This document shows, one piece after another, positions 46,277 through 55,762 of a DNA stretch of 64,000 nucleotides. The notes beneath the pieces were generated by a model, which saw only the letters and a list, made by a program, of their open reading frames with translations, was not told the DNA's origin and searched no databases. Where the stretch lies: the NCBI RefSeq assembly GCF_000738675.1, contig NZ_JPUX01000002.1, positions 496,001 to 560,000 of the forward strand, read 5' to 3'. Positions within the stretch are counted from its first letter, which is position 1; every line of letters starts with the position of its first letter. Origin of the DNA: Serratia nematodiphila DZ0503SBS1. Its GTDB lineage: Bacteria > Pseudomonadota > Gammaproteobacteria > Enterobacterales > Enterobacteriaceae. Made by a program: the position numbers and the translations under genes.

Positions 46277-47476
46277 TTAATGACCGCCGCTCCCCGGCAA
46301 CAGCCCCAACGCCGGCACGATCAGCAACGTGCTGAACGCCATCGACAACACATTGCCCACATAAGGGTGAAAGTCCTTGGGCAAACGGCGAGAAAACGCC
46401 GCGGCCAAAGGAGGTCCCAACAGCGCCCCCAGCAAGGCTCCACCGACGATCGCCGTCGCGGTACCGCCGTAGGCCAACACGGCGGCCGGCGCCACCGACA
46501 CCACCGGGATGTAGGTGGGATACCAGCCTTGGGCAATCCACTGACGGCGCCAGACCACGACAGCAATCGCGGCGGCCAGCGCCTGAGCCGTCAAGATTTC
46601 CGCCAGAAGTCCGGAACCGTAAGCGGGCGACAAGGCGTTCAGCGCGGTGGCCAACAATACCCCCGCAATGAGGCCGGCGCTCGCCCACTCGTTGCCGAAA
46701 AAAGGTGATTCGGTAAAGTCCGCCAGCATCCTGCGCACGGTCCAGACCGGCCCAAAAACCTGTTCGGGAGGCAGTGCGGCGACGATCTGCGGCGCGTTGT
46801 CGTGGGTCGTCAGCCACGGCAGGCGGCGATACAGCATAAACGCAACCACGCTTCCCAACGCCATGCCGCCAACGTTGCCGATCACGCCCGGCAGCGCCAA
46901 CGGCGCAAAGACAAAATTAACCAACAACAGCGACGACGGCGTCACCAACAATGCCCCCAGCACCGCGCCAACGACGGTTATTTTCCATCCCCGGCCATAC
47001 ATCAGCACCGTCGCGGCCGGCAGTGAAACAAAGGCGACAAAGGTCGGTTGCCACCCTTGCCCGTCGCGGATCGTCCATCCCCATAACAGGTTGCTGAGCA
47101 CCAATCCCAGCGTTGAACTGAGCAGCAGCCAGGGCCACAGCCCCGTCGCATAAGAAATGGCGAACCCCTGCCATTGACTGCCCCTGCGGCACGCCCGCCA
47201 GGCCAGCGCGCCGCCAGCCAACATGCCGAGAGAGGCCAGCTCATGTTTGTAGAACGTCGCCTCGCTCATATCCCCCAGCACCCACCTCAGCCAGGCTAAC
47301 GGCGCCGGCCACTGCGCCAACATCGACGTGTAATCGGGCCAATGCGCCGTGCGCCCCACCGCCGTCGCCAGCTGCGCGGCGAGCGCCAATGCGGCCGCCA
47401 GCGCGGCGGCCGCCGCGATATTCAGCGCCACCGTCCCGCATTTTATTCCCCGGATTGAAACCGACCTGTTCTCCAT
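46277..47476 (-). CDS. Membrane protein with internal duplication, probable transporter
   Basis: 399 residues, about ten membrane helices. I do not recognise the family. The two halves resemble each other: FYKHELASLGMLAGGALAW with FFGNEWASAGLIAGVLLAT, and GWQPTFVAFVSLPAATVLMYG with GWYPTYIPVVSVAPAAVLAYG, each then followed by VGAVLGALL/VGGALLGALL and VIGNVGGMA/YVGNVLSMA. This two-fold repeat is typical of transport proteins. It lies between the nitrilase (10-base gap) and the amidase (36-base gap), so it may import their substrate. The start at 47476 has GAGG in front. Confidence 0.75.
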   Translation of the reverse strand: MENRSVSIRGIKCGTVALNIAAAAALAAALALAAQLATAVGRTAHWPDYTSMLAQWPAPLAWLRWVLGDMSEATFYKHELASLGMLAGGALAWRACRRGSQWQGFAISYATGLWPWLLLSSTLGLVLSNLLWGWTIRDGQGWQPTFVAFVSLPAATVLMYGRGWKITVVGAVLGALLVTPSSLLLVNFVFAPLALPGVIGNVGGMALGSVVAFMLYRRLPWLTTHDNAPQIVAALPPEQVFGPVWTVRRMLADFTESPFFGNEWASAGLIAGVLLATALNALSPAYGSGLLAEILTAQALAAAIAVVVWRRQWIAQGWYPTYIPVVSVAPAAVLAYGGTATAIVGGALLGALLGPPLAAAFSRRLPKDFHPYVGNVLSMAFSTLLIVPALGLLPGSGGH

Positions 47477-47486
47477 AAGGGCCGCC

Positions 47487-48386
47487 TCACCGAGGGAACG
47501 CTGGATGAATGCGATAACCCAACATCGCGTCGTAAACATCGGTGCGGCGATCGCGATGCAGGTCGTTCAGGCTGTTCCAGATTGGTGCGCTGCGGGCCGC
47601 GCACAGATCGATATCCGCATATAAAATGGTTTCATCTTCCGCCGACGCGATCGCGCCGATCGGCCAACCGTTGGTGCCGGCAATCAGCGAACACCCCAGG
47701 AAACGTTCGCCGCGATCGCTCCCCACCCGATTCGCCGCAGCGATAAAGACATTGTTGACGTGTGCGGCGGTCATCGTCAGATAAGACGCCATACAGCGGC
47801 CGGCTTCATCAAACAGCGGCGGAGGCGTCCACACCCAGTTGTTCACGCTGCAAATGATATCTGCGCCTTGCTGCGCCAACAGGCGGGGCACCTCCGGGAA
47901 CCAGATGTCCCAGCACACCAGCATGCCGATACGCCCTATCGGCGTATCGAACACCGGGAAACCCAAATTGCCTGGAGTAAACCACAGCTTTTCCAGATTC
48001 CACAGGTGCGCCTTGCGGTAGTGACCAATGAATCCGTCGGGGCCAACCAGCACGGCAGTGTCGTACAGCTGTGCGCCATCGCGCTCCGCCACGCCGGCGA
48101 CCAGATAAACATCGTGCTTTCTGGCGAAGTCCATCCAAACCTGAACGCTGGGGCCGTTTGGCACCTCTTCTGCATGGTCGAACGCCTCTTGCCGGTGGGT
48201 AAACAGGTATCCGGTATTGGCCAGTTCGGGTAGCACGATCAAATTCGCCCCTGCCGCAGCGGCTTGCTGCGCCAGCCCCAGCCCGTATCGCAAGTTGCGT
48301 TCGCGGTTCTCCGTGCCCACCTGCGGATCGAACTGAACGACGGCAACCCGCACCGGACTGACACACGTTTTGTTATTCTCGTTCAT
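47487..48386 (-). CDS. Nitrilase-superfamily carbon-nitrogen hydrolase
   Basis: 299 residues. The Glu-Lys-Cys triad is visible in LPELANTGY (Glu), GHYRKAHLWN (Lys) and GMLVCWDIWFPE (Cys). Members hydrolyse nitriles, amides or N-carbamoyl compounds. First gene of the minus-strand operon with the permease and amidase, opposite a LacI-family regulator gene. The start at 48386 gives MNENNKTCVSPVRVAVVQF, with a purine-rich GGGGAAAAGAG upstream; an in-frame GTG/ATG extension to 48416 enters the operator and is unlikely. Confidence 0.88.
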   Translation of the reverse strand: MNENNKTCVSPVRVAVVQFDPQVGTENRERNLRYGLGLAQQAAAAGANLIVLPELANTGYLFTHRQEAFDHAEEVPNGPSVQVWMDFARKHDVYLVAGVAERDGAQLYDTAVLVGPDGFIGHYRKAHLWNLEKLWFTPGNLGFPVFDTPIGRIGMLVCWDIWFPEVPRLLAQQGADIICSVNNWVWTPPPLFDEAGRCMASYLTMTAAHVNNVFIAAANRVGSDRGERFLGCSLIAGTNGWPIGAIASAEDETILYADIDLCAARSAPIWNSLNDLHRDRRTDVYDAMLGYRIHPAFPR

Positions 48387-48414
48387 TCTCTTTTCCCCGA
48401 TTGTTTTTATCATC

Positions 48415-48432
48415 AACCCAAACGTTTGGGTT
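48415..48432. promoter_or_regulatory. LacI-family operator, copy 1
   Basis: AACCCAAACGTTTGGGTT is an 18-base perfect palindrome 29 bases ahead of the nitrilase start. The central AACGTT is the usual LacI/GalR-family core. Confidence 0.8.
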
Positions 48433-48447
48433 AACCAATACGCCTTT

Positions 48448-48463
48448 ACCCAAACGTTTGGGT
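48448..48463. promoter_or_regulatory. LacI-family operator, copy 2
   Basis: ACCCAAACGTTTGGGT, a 16-base perfect palindrome identical to the core of copy 1, centre-to-centre 32 bases (about three helical turns). Confidence 0.8.
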
Positions 48464-48655
48464 TTGCTAGGTTTATGATCGTAAGCCAACCAAGTCAATA
48501 CGGGTTGTTGTTGTTTTGTTAAATAACGTGAGCCGCATCATGGTTAATAAATAAACAAGAGCCGTGTTGTGATCGAATTCGTGGCATGATGTCGAGGCTT
48601 GGCGGCATGCCGCCCTGCGCTGTTTCCGCCAATTCGCCCAGCCGAGAAGGAAAAC

Positions 48656-49690
48656 ATGGAGAACACCGATAAACCCATTACGCTGAAAGCGCTCGCCGCT
48701 CGCCTGGGCATGCATGTTTCCACCATTTCCCGCGTGTTGAACGGCTCGCAAGATGACGCCTCTCTGGCCGCCTCGCCGGAAACCGTGCAACGCATCAGAC
48801 AGCTCGCCGCAGAATTGAACTATCGCCCCAACCCACACGCCACCAGCTTGAAAACGCAGCGCAGCCAGGTGATTGGCGTCCTGGTGCCTCGCCTTTCCGA
48901 TCTGGTGCTGGCCACCATTTACGAGGGCATTGACGAGGCGGCGGCCAAAAACCGCATATCCACCTTTGTCTCCAATACCCACGATCGGCCGAACACGCAA
49001 CAAGAGCGCGGGGAAATGGCGCTGGCCAGGCGGGTGGACGGCCTGATCATCGGTGACGCTCACCTGACGTCGGACAATCGTTTTCTGGCGGACATCGCCG
49101 CGCGAGGCGTGCCTTTCGTGCTGGTCAGTCGGCGCGCCGGCGAGCATTGCGCCGTCACGTGCGATGACTATCTCGGCGGTGAGCTGGCGGCGCGGCACCT
49201 GATCGAGCAAGGTCATCGCCGCATCGCCGTCGTCTCCGGCGAACCCTTCGCCAGCACCGGCCTGGATAGAACAGCCGGCTTTATCCGTTACTGCCGCCAG
49301 GCCGGCATTGAAATGCCGGACGCCAACATCATCCCCAGCCATTTCGATACAGCATCCGGCCACCAGGTCGGCATTTCGCTGCTCTCCGGGCCGCGGCCGC
49401 CAACCGCCGTTTTCGCCGTCAATGACTTTCTGGCGATTGGCTTAATGGGCGCTGCGCGAGACTGCGGATTGACGCCAGGCCGCGATATCGCCATCGTCGG
49501 CTTCAACGATACGCCGCTGGCCGCTCAGTTGCCGATCGCACTGAGCAGCGTGCGCTCGCCAATGCGGGATATGGGCTACCGCGCGATGGAATTGCTGTTG
49601 AAAAAAATGAAAGGAGAAACGCCGGCGTCGCTGAAGCTCGAGCCACGGTTGGTTATCAGGGAAAGTTCGCGCGGCGTGCCTGCCCGGTAA
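48656..49690 (+). CDS. LacI-family transcriptional regulator
   Basis: 344 residues. N-terminal helix-turn-helix ITLKALAARLGMHVSTISRVLNGS with hinge NYRPNPHATSLKTQRS, then a periplasmic-binding-type effector domain (IGVLVPRLSDLVLATIYEGI; VAVVSGEPFASTGLDR-type; FAVNDFLAIGLMGAARD). Divergent from the nitrilase-permease-amidase operon with twin palindromic operators between, so it very likely represses that operon. Effector unknown. The start at 48656 follows GAGAAGGAAAAC. Confidence 0.92.
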   Translation: MENTDKPITLKALAARLGMHVSTISRVLNGSQDDASLAASPETVQRIRQLAAELNYRPNPHATSLKTQRSQVIGVLVPRLSDLVLATIYEGIDEAAAKNRISTFVSNTHDRPNTQQERGEMALARRVDGLIIGDAHLTSDNRFLADIAARGVPFVLVSRRAGEHCAVTCDDYLGGELAARHLIEQGHRRIAVVSGEPFASTGLDRTAGFIRYCRQAGIEMPDANIIPSHFDTASGHQVGISLLSGPRPPTAVFAVNDFLAIGLMGAARDCGLTPGRDIAIVGFNDTPLAAQLPIALSSVRSPMRDMGYRAMELLLKKMKGETPASLKLEPRLVIRESSRGVPAR

Positions 49691-49726
49691 TCAGGGCGAA
49701 CGATGGCGGAAAATGGGGGCCCAAAT

Positions 49727-49840
49727 GGGTGGGGACCCTGCCAGCTACATCCCGGCACACACGTCACCTGCTGCGGCTGCTTCCTTCCGGACCTGACCGA
49801 GTTCACAAGTTAGTGTTGCGGGAGAACCAACAGGGCCCCC
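49727..49840 (-). ncRNA. ffs: 4.5S RNA of the signal recognition particle
   Basis: 114 bases on the minus strand, from GGGGGCCCTGTTGG at 49840 to GGTCCCCACCC at 49727. The apical domain TCAGGTCCGGAAGGAAGCAG, with the conserved GGAA tetraloop and the asymmetric internal loop that binds Ffh, is intact. Same position next to ybaZ as in E. coli. Confidence 0.97.
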
Positions 49841-49988
49841 ATTGACGGCTTCTGTACTCCGAAGCGGTGGGCATTATCGGCGATGCCCCACCAAATAGCA
49901 AGCCAACCGGGGCCAACCGCTGTTTTCTTGCCCACCTGCATTGTGGCACACTCTTCGCCTGGGTTTTGACTCGTGCAGGAACAGCAAT

Positions 49989-50303
49989 ATGCAACCAGAA
50001 GACGCCTCTTTCAGCCAGCGGGTTTTCCATATCGTGGCCGCCATCCCGTTCGGCAAAGTCACCACTTACGGTGAAGTCGCCCGGCTGGCCGGCTCGCCGC
50101 GCGCCGCGCGTCAGGTTGGCGGCGTGCTGCGGCGTTTGCCGGAAGGCAGCGCACTGCCCTGGCACCGGGTGATCAACCGCCACGGACAGATCTCGCAGCA
50201 GGGGGAGGATTTTCAACGGCAACGGCAGGCACTGCTGGCGGAGGGGATAATTTTCGGCCCGCACAGCACGGTCGATTTCGAACGCTACGGCTGGCGCTGG
50301 TAA
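49989..50303 (+). CDS. ybaZ: Alkyltransferase-like DNA repair protein YbaZ (ATL)
   Basis: 104 residues from ATG 49989 (family N-terminus FSQRVFHIVAAIPFGKVTTYGEVA). The methyltransferase active-site PCHR is replaced by PWHRVI (Trp for Cys), the hallmark of ATL proteins, which flag O6-alkylguanine for nucleotide excision repair instead of removing the alkyl group. Confidence 0.95.
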   Translation: MQPEDASFSQRVFHIVAAIPFGKVTTYGEVARLAGSPRAARQVGGVLRRLPEGSALPWHRVINRHGQISQQGEDFQRQRQALLAEGIIFGPHSTVDFERYGWRW

Positions 50304-50306
50304 AAC

Positions 50307-50341
50307 AAAACAGCCTTTGGCCGAAGCGCAAAGGCTGTTTA
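50307..50341. terminator. Bidirectional terminator between ybaZ and ybaY
   Basis: AACAGCCTTTG pairs with CAAAGGCTGTT, with flanking A- and T-rich tails on both sides. Confidence 0.75.
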
Positions 50342-50367
50342 TTTCATCTTGCTGTACCGCAGTAAGT

Positions 50368-50859
50368 TTACTGCATGGCGGTTGGCGCAGCCTGAATCGG
50401 CACACCCTGAACCGGAACCAGCAGCAGATCGGCGCGGGTGCCGTTGCGGTTAACCACTTCCTGGATGGTGTCGGTAATGAACATCAGGCGCCCGTTGACC
50501 GTCACCGCCGCGCTCAGAATGATGCGCGCATTCGGTTGGATGTCGGACGGGTTGTACGGCAGCGTAAAGCTGAATGGCGCCTGCTGCCCTTCAGTACGCA
50601 CCGCGCGCTGTGCAATCACTTTGGACGGCGCATCTGCCAGCGAAGCGTCAGAGAGGGTGACCGTCAGTACGGCGTCCGGCGGCAGCGCAATGCGCTGACG
50701 TATATTAACCGAACCTGTCACCGCCGGGCCCTGAATCTGCGTTTGCGCAGCCGCCGGGTTACCGGCCGTCTGTGTAGGCACATCGGCACTCTTTTGCGCG
50801 CATCCTGCCAGCGTGATCGTCAGTGCCGCAGCACCGCCTACGATTTGCCAGAGTTTCAT
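50368..50859 (-). CDS. ybaY: YbaY-family glycolipoprotein
   Basis: 163 residues. Lipoprotein signal with lipobox LAGC (Cys 20), a linker rich in A, Q and T, then the YbaY beta domain (TGSVNIRQRIALPPDAVLTVTLSDASLADAP and FSFTLPYNPSDIQPNARI). Outer-membrane lipoprotein of unknown role. GGAGACC precedes the ATG. Confidence 0.93.
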   Translation of the reverse strand: MKLWQIVGGAAALTITLAGCAQKSADVPTQTAGNPAAAQTQIQGPAVTGSVNIRQRIALPPDAVLTVTLSDASLADAPSKVIAQRAVRTEGQQAPFSFTLPYNPSDIQPNARIILSAAVTVNGRLMFITDTIQEVVNRNGTRADLLLVPVQGVPIQAAPTAMQ

Positions 50860-51090
50860 GGATCGGTCTCCTTTTTTATTATCAACATGTTGGTGGCTTT
50901 CACCACCTCACCTATTAAACCTAGCACAAAACACTGATAAATCCACTTTACCCCGCCTATTAATCACTTAAACAGCCCAAGGCGTCCATGATTAAGAGCA
51001 TTCTCATCGGCCCCTTAACGCAAAATGTTGACGCCGCGCCGTGATATTCCGCACACTGCGCAAAATGATTATTAGAAAGGTAACAACTTT

Positions 51091-51954
51091 ATGAGCCAGG
51101 CATTGCAAAACCTCCTCGATCTGCTGGATCTGGAGAAAATCGAAGAAGGGTTGTTCCGCGGTCAGAGTGAAGATCTGGGACTGCGCCAGGTGTTCGGCGG
51201 GCAGGTGGTCGGCCAGGCGTTGTACGCCGCCAAACAGACGGTGCCGGACGAACGCAGCGTGCATTCGTTCCACAGCTACTTCCTGCGCCCGGGTGACAGC
51301 AGCAAGCCTATCGTTTACGACGTGGAAACCCTGCGCGACGGCAACAGCTTCAGCGCGCGCCGCGTCAGCGCCATCCAGCACGGCAAACCTATCTTCTATA
51401 TGACCGCCTCCTTCCAGAGTCCGGAAGCGGGTTTCGAGCATCAGAATCTGATGCCGGACGTGCCGCCGCCAGAGGGGCTGCTGTCTGAATCAGAGATCGC
51501 CCAGAAGCTGGCGCATATGCTGCCGGAAAAAGTGCGCGAAAAATTTATCGGCCAGAAGCCGATCGAAATGCGCCCGGTGAAATTCCATAACCCGCTGAAA
51601 GGCAGCGTGGAAGAACCGCATCGCTACGTGTGGTTCCGCGCCAACGGCAGCATGCCGGACGATCAGCGCATCCACCAATATCTGCTGGGCTACGCGTCGG
51701 ACTTTAACTTCCTGCCGACGGCGCTGCAGCCGCACGGCGTCGGTTTCCTCGAGCCGGGCATGCAGGTGGCCACCATTGACCACTCAATGTGGTTCCACCG
51801 TCCGTTCCGCATGGATGACTGGCTGCTGTACGCGGTGGAGAGCTCCTCTGCCTCCGGCGCACGGGGCTTTGTGCGCGGCCAGATTTATACCCGCGACGGC
51901 GTACTGGTCGCCACCACCGTGCAGGAAGGGGTGATTCGCCAACGCGACGCCTGA
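51091..51954 (+). CDS. tesB: Acyl-CoA thioesterase II
   Basis: 287 residues, double hot-dog fold. Contains [24 protein letters not shown] in the first half and [39 protein letters not shown] with the catalytic Asp region in the second. Hydrolyses medium- and long-chain acyl-CoA. Divergent from ybaY as in E. coli. Confidence 0.97.
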   Translation: MSQALQNLLDLLDLEKIEEGLFRGQSEDLGLRQVFGGQVVGQALYAAKQTVPDERSVHSFHSYFLRPGDSSKPIVYDVETLRDGNSFSARRVSAIQHGKPIFYMTASFQSPEAGFEHQNLMPDVPPPEGLLSESEIAQKLAHMLPEKVREKFIGQKPIEMRPVKFHNPLKGSVEEPHRYVWFRANGSMPDDQRIHQYLLGYASDFNFLPTALQPHGVGFLEPGMQVATIDHSMWFHRPFRMDDWLLYAVESSSASGARGFVRGQIYTRDGVLVATTVQEGVIRQRDA

Positions 51955-51969
51955 TCCGCAGCATAAAGA

Positions 51970-52000
51970 AAGGGGCGATGTTTCCATCGCCCCTTTTGGC
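51970..52000. terminator. Bidirectional terminator between tesB and amtB
   Basis: AAAGGGGCGATG pairs with CATCGCCCCTTTT around a 4-base loop, serving convergent tesB and amtB. Confidence 0.85.
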
Positions 52001-52044
52001 TTCATCATTATTTTAGTCTTTAGCGCACTGCCCTGCTTTGAGCC

Positions 52045-53331
52045 TTACTGGTTGTAGGCGCTCTCGCCGTGGCTGTTGACGTCCAGCCCCTCGCGTTCCT
52101 GCTCCTCCGGCACTCTCAATCCAACCATGGCGCCCGCGATCTTGAAGGCGATAAAGGCGGCGACGCTCGACCACACCAGCGTGATCAGCACGCTCACCAG
52201 CTGGATCCAGACCTGATGGCCCATCGTCACCCCTTCGGCGTAACCGGTGCCGCCCAGTGAAGAGGCGGTGAACACCCCGGTCAACAGGCAGCCGACGATG
52301 CCGCACACCCCGTGCACACCGAACACGTCGCAGGTGTCGTCCACTTTCAGCCATTTTTTCAGCGTCACGACGCCCCACAGGCCGGCGACGCCGCCCACCA
52401 GGCCGATGATCAACGCCCCGCCCACGCCCACGGTGCCCGCCGCCGGCGTCACTGCTACCAGCCCGGCGATCATGCCGGAGCAGGCGCCCAGCAATGAAGG
52501 CTTGCCGCGCAGCACCCACTCGGCGAAGGTCCAGGAGAGAATGGCGCCCGCAGTGGCAACCACGGTGTTGAGGAATGCCAGAGCCGCAATGCCGTTGGCC
52601 GCGCTGGCGGAACCGGCATTGAAGCCGAACCAGCCGATATACAGGATAGACGCCCCGGTAAACACCATCGGCAGGTTGTGCGGTTTGAAGGCCTCTTTAC
52701 CGAAGCCGGCGCGCTTGCCAATCAGGTAGGCGCCGATCAACCCGGCGCTGGCGGCGTTGATGTGCACCACGGTGCCGCCGGCGAAATCCAATGCGCCGTC
52801 GGCGGCCAGGTAACCGCCGCCCCACACCATGTGCGCGATCGGCAGATAAGACAGCGTGAACCACAGGATCGCGAAGATCAGCACCGCCGAGAAGCGAATG
52901 CGTTCGGCGAAGCCACCCACCACCAGCGCCACGGTGATACAGGCGAAGGAGGCCTGGAAGGCGACGTGGATCATCTGGCTGATGCTGCCGGTGACGCTGT
53001 CGATGCCGATGCCTTTCAGCATCGCCGTCTGGAATCCGCCGAACACCGCATTGCCCTCGCTGAACGCCAGGCTATAGCCATACAACACCCACAGCACGCA
53101 GACCAGCGCGAAGGTGACGGTGACCTGCGTCAGCATCGACAGCACGTTTTTGCCGCGCAGCAGGCCGCCGTAAAACAGCGCGATGCCGGGCAGCGTCATG
53201 AACAGCACCAACGCGGTGCAGATCATCATAAAGGCGTTGTCGGCCTTATCGGCGACCGCCGGGGCGGCCAGGGCCAAAGAAGGAACCAGGGTTACCGAAC
53301 TCAGGCCCAACATGGATAACAGTCTTTTCAT
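52045..53331 (-). CDS. amtB: Ammonium transporter AmtB
   Basis: 428 residues, the E. coli length. Signal peptide (MKRLLSMLGLSSVTLVPSLALA), eleven helices, twin-His pore residues in GTVVHINAASAGLIGAYL and FGVHGVCGIVG. Trimer in the inner membrane, blocked by GlnK. Start ATG 53331; an in-frame TTG two codons earlier is not preferred. Cotranscribed after glnK (35-base gap). Confidence 0.98.
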   Translation of the reverse strand: MKRLLSMLGLSSVTLVPSLALAAPAVADKADNAFMMICTALVLFMTLPGIALFYGGLLRGKNVLSMLTQVTVTFALVCVLWVLYGYSLAFSEGNAVFGGFQTAMLKGIGIDSVTGSISQMIHVAFQASFACITVALVVGGFAERIRFSAVLIFAILWFTLSYLPIAHMVWGGGYLAADGALDFAGGTVVHINAASAGLIGAYLIGKRAGFGKEAFKPHNLPMVFTGASILYIGWFGFNAGSASAANGIAALAFLNTVVATAGAILSWTFAEWVLRGKPSLLGACSGMIAGLVAVTPAAGTVGVGGALIIGLVGGVAGLWGVVTLKKWLKVDDTCDVFGVHGVCGIVGCLLTGVFTASSLGGTGYAEGVTMGHQVWIQLVSVLITLVWSSVAAFIAFKIAGAMVGLRVPEEQEREGLDVNSHGESAYNQ

Positions 53332-53366
53332 TATCAATCATCCCCATCACTTAACTGAGTTCGCGG

Positions 53367-53705
53367 TTACAGTGCCGATTCGTCGGTTTCGCCGGTGCGA
53401 ATACGGATCACGCGTTGCAATTCGGCAACGAAAATTTTGCCGTCGCCGATTTTGCCGGTGTAGGCGGCTTTGCTAATGACATCAACCACTTCATCCAACT
53501 GATCGTCGGCGATGGCGATATCGATTTTGACCTTGGGCAGGAAGTTGACGTTATATTCGGCGCCGCGATACAGCTCGGCGTGCCCTTTCTGGCGGCCAAA
53601 GCCCTTCACTTCGGTTACGGTCAACCCCTGAATGCCCACGGAGGACAAGGCCTCGCGCACGTCCTCCAGCTTGAACGGTTTGATTACCACGGTCACCAGC
53701 TTCAT
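53367..53705 (-). CDS. glnK: PII signal protein GlnK
   Basis: 112 residues. T-loop GRQKGHAELYRGAEYNVNFLPK contains Tyr 51, the uridylylation site; IGDGKIFV and RIRTGE are the PII signatures. Binds AmtB when nitrogen is sufficient. Leads the glnK-amtB operon behind a sigma-54 promoter. Confidence 0.98.
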   Translation of the reverse strand: MKLVTVVIKPFKLEDVREALSSVGIQGLTVTEVKGFGRQKGHAELYRGAEYNVNFLPKVKIDIAIADDQLDEVVDVISKAAYTGKIGDGKIFVAELQRVIRIRTGETDESAL

Positions 53706-53757
53706 ATTGCCTCTCCACGAATTAAGCCCAAACTCACCCCGGTACGCCTCATATGTA

Positions 53758-53772
53758 GCAAGGGCTGTGCCA
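53758..53772 (-). promoter_or_regulatory. glnK: Sigma-54 promoter of glnK-amtB
   Basis: On the minus strand TGGCAC-AGCCC-TTGC, a perfect -24/-12 match (GG and GC correctly spaced). The predicted start is about 12 bases downstream, 41 bases before the glnK ATG. Expected to be NtrC-activated under nitrogen limitation. Confidence 0.88.
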
Positions 53773-53865
53773 AATTTTATTTTGCATGGCGATTCAGCGG
53801 ATTAGCGAGCACGCGGGCGGCGCCGCGGCGCGGTGCAGTACCGATACCTTGAATGGGTTAAATAA

Positions 53866-53886
53866 TGCGCACTGATTTGGTGCGCG
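53866..53886. promoter_or_regulatory. Probable NtrC enhancer site
   Basis: GCGCAC and GTGCGC arms flank a 7-base spacer (TGATTTG), resembling the NtrC consensus. The centre is about 130 bases upstream of the predicted glnK start, a usual enhancer distance. Confidence 0.6.
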
Positions 53887-53983
53887 TCGCGTCGAAAAAG
53901 TGCAGAAAGGGGGCGTAGCCTGGCGGAGTTGCCTGCTTGTGGTGCGTTGTGAAAAATAAGGGCCGCGATCGCGGCCCGTGGGA

Positions 53984-55762
53984 TCAGGCGGGTTGGCTCT
54001 CGTCGCGCACCGCTTCCGCCAACTGCTCGCCCGCCAGCTGCAGCTGATACATCTGGTAGTAGCGCCCCTGCTGCGCCAGCAGCTGTTGATGGTTGCCCTG
54101 CTCCACCGCCTGGCCGCGATGCAGCACCAGAATAGAATCGGCATCGACGATCGTCGAGAGGCGGTGAGCGATCACCACCAGCGTGGTGTGCTCGCGGATC
54201 GCACGCAGCGCGCGCTGGATAGCCTGTTCGGTGCCCGAGTCGATATTGGCGGTCGCCTCGTCGAGGATCAGGATCTGCGGCGCCTGCACCAAGACCCGTG
54301 CCATCGCCAGCAGCTGTTTCTGCCCAACCGACAGGTTATTGCCCTGCTCCCCCAGCCGGGTATGGATACCCTGTGGGAAGCCACGCACCAGATCCGCCAG
54401 CTGCACCGTTTCCAGCGCCCGCCAAACGGCGTGTTCCTCGATATTGCGCCCCAACGTGACGTTGGCCAGCACCGAATCGGCGATCACCACCGGATCCTGC
54501 TGCACCATCGCCACACCCTGGCGCAGCGTGCGGTGCGACAAGCTGGAGATCGGGCGGCCATCGAGACGCACTTCTCCCTCGCTGACCGGGTAATAACCCA
54601 TCAGCAGGTTGGCCAAGGTGCTCTTGCCGCTGCCGGTGTGCCCGACCAGCGCCACGAAGCCGCGCGACGGCACCGACAGCGAAATATGCTGCAGCACCTT
54701 TTTGTCCGCGCGGTAAGCGAAGCTCAGATCGGTGATGTCGATGCGGCCGCCAGCCAACGGACTATCGTCGGTACCGTAACTCTGCTGGCTGCGATCCATC
54801 AGTTCGAAAATACGTTCGCCGGCCACCACTGCCTGCTGCAGGATCGACTGTTGTGACGTCAGCTCGATCAACGGTTCGTTCAAACGCCCCAGGTAGTTGA
54901 TGAAGGCATAGAGTACGCCGACGCCAATCACGCCTTCACCGCTGAAGCCAAACAACATCAGCAAACCGCACAGCACCAGCGCCGAAAACAGGCTGAGCAG
55001 CGGCCGCAGCAGGAAACCGTCGAGCCGCAGCGTCTGCATGCGCGCGAGATAGTGCGACTGGCTGGCGGCGCTCATGCGTTCGCCGAAGCGCACCTGCTGG
55101 CGGAATTGCTGGATCACGCCCATGCCGTTGATCACTTCGTTGAAGCCGTCGTTGATGTCCGCCAGATAACTGCGCACCCGGCGCACAATCGGCGTGCTGT
55201 AATATTGATAGATGCCCATCACCACGAACACCGCCGGGAAGATGCAGATAGCCACTAACGCCATGCGCCAGTCGAGGCTGAACATCGCCACCAGCATGGC
55301 GCCGATCAGCGCGGCGCTTTTCAGCACCGTGGAGACCACCATCACGTACAGGTCCTTGATCACTTCGGTGTCGTTGGTGACGCGCGAGATCAATTGCCCG
55401 ACCGGTTGCGTGTCGAAGGCGCTGAGCGGCTGGCGCAGCGCGGCGTCCATCACGTCGGTGCGCAGCCGCTGCACCACGCCTACCGCCGCCTGGTTGAACA
55501 GCAGCGCCTGGAAGTAATGCAGCGCCGCCGCCAGCAGCTCCAGCAGAATGTAGGCCGCCGCCAGCCCGCCGACGATCATCAGCGGCAGTTGCCCTTTGGC
55601 GACGTAATTATCGATAAAATAGCTCACCAGGATCGGCCCGGCGACTTCCGCCGCCGCCGCCACCCACAGCATCAGCACCGCCACCCCCAACGGTTTGCGG
55701 TACGGCGAACCGTAGGCCAACAGGCGCTTCAGCGTCGGCCACAGCTTTTGCACTTTATTCAT
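53984..55762 (-). CDS. mdlB: ABC multidrug exporter subunit MdlB (SmdB in Serratia)
   Basis: 592 residues. Six-helix exporter domain, then the nucleotide-binding domain with Walker [18 protein letters not shown], signature [16 protein letters not shown], Walker [13 protein letters not shown]. Forms a heterodimer with MdlA; in S. marcescens the pair was named SmdAB. The ATG at 55762 overlaps the end of mdlA by 8 bases. A longer frame upstream is only the shadow of mdlA. Confidence 0.96.
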   Translation of the reverse strand: MNKVQKLWPTLKRLLAYGSPYRKPLGVAVLMLWVAAAAEVAGPILVSYFIDNYVAKGQLPLMIVGGLAAAYILLELLAAALHYFQALLFNQAAVGVVQRLRTDVMDAALRQPLSAFDTQPVGQLISRVTNDTEVIKDLYVMVVSTVLKSAALIGAMLVAMFSLDWRMALVAICIFPAVFVVMGIYQYYSTPIVRRVRSYLADINDGFNEVINGMGVIQQFRQQVRFGERMSAASQSHYLARMQTLRLDGFLLRPLLSLFSALVLCGLLMLFGFSGEGVIGVGVLYAFINYLGRLNEPLIELTSQQSILQQAVVAGERIFELMDRSQQSYGTDDSPLAGGRIDITDLSFAYRADKKVLQHISLSVPSRGFVALVGHTGSGKSTLANLLMGYYPVSEGEVRLDGRPISSLSHRTLRQGVAMVQQDPVVIADSVLANVTLGRNIEEHAVWRALETVQLADLVRGFPQGIHTRLGEQGNNLSVGQKQLLAMARVLVQAPQILILDEATANIDSGTEQAIQRALRAIREHTTLVVIAHRLSTIVDADSILVLHRGQAVEQGNHQQLLAQQGRYYQMYQLQLAGEQLAEAVRDESQPA

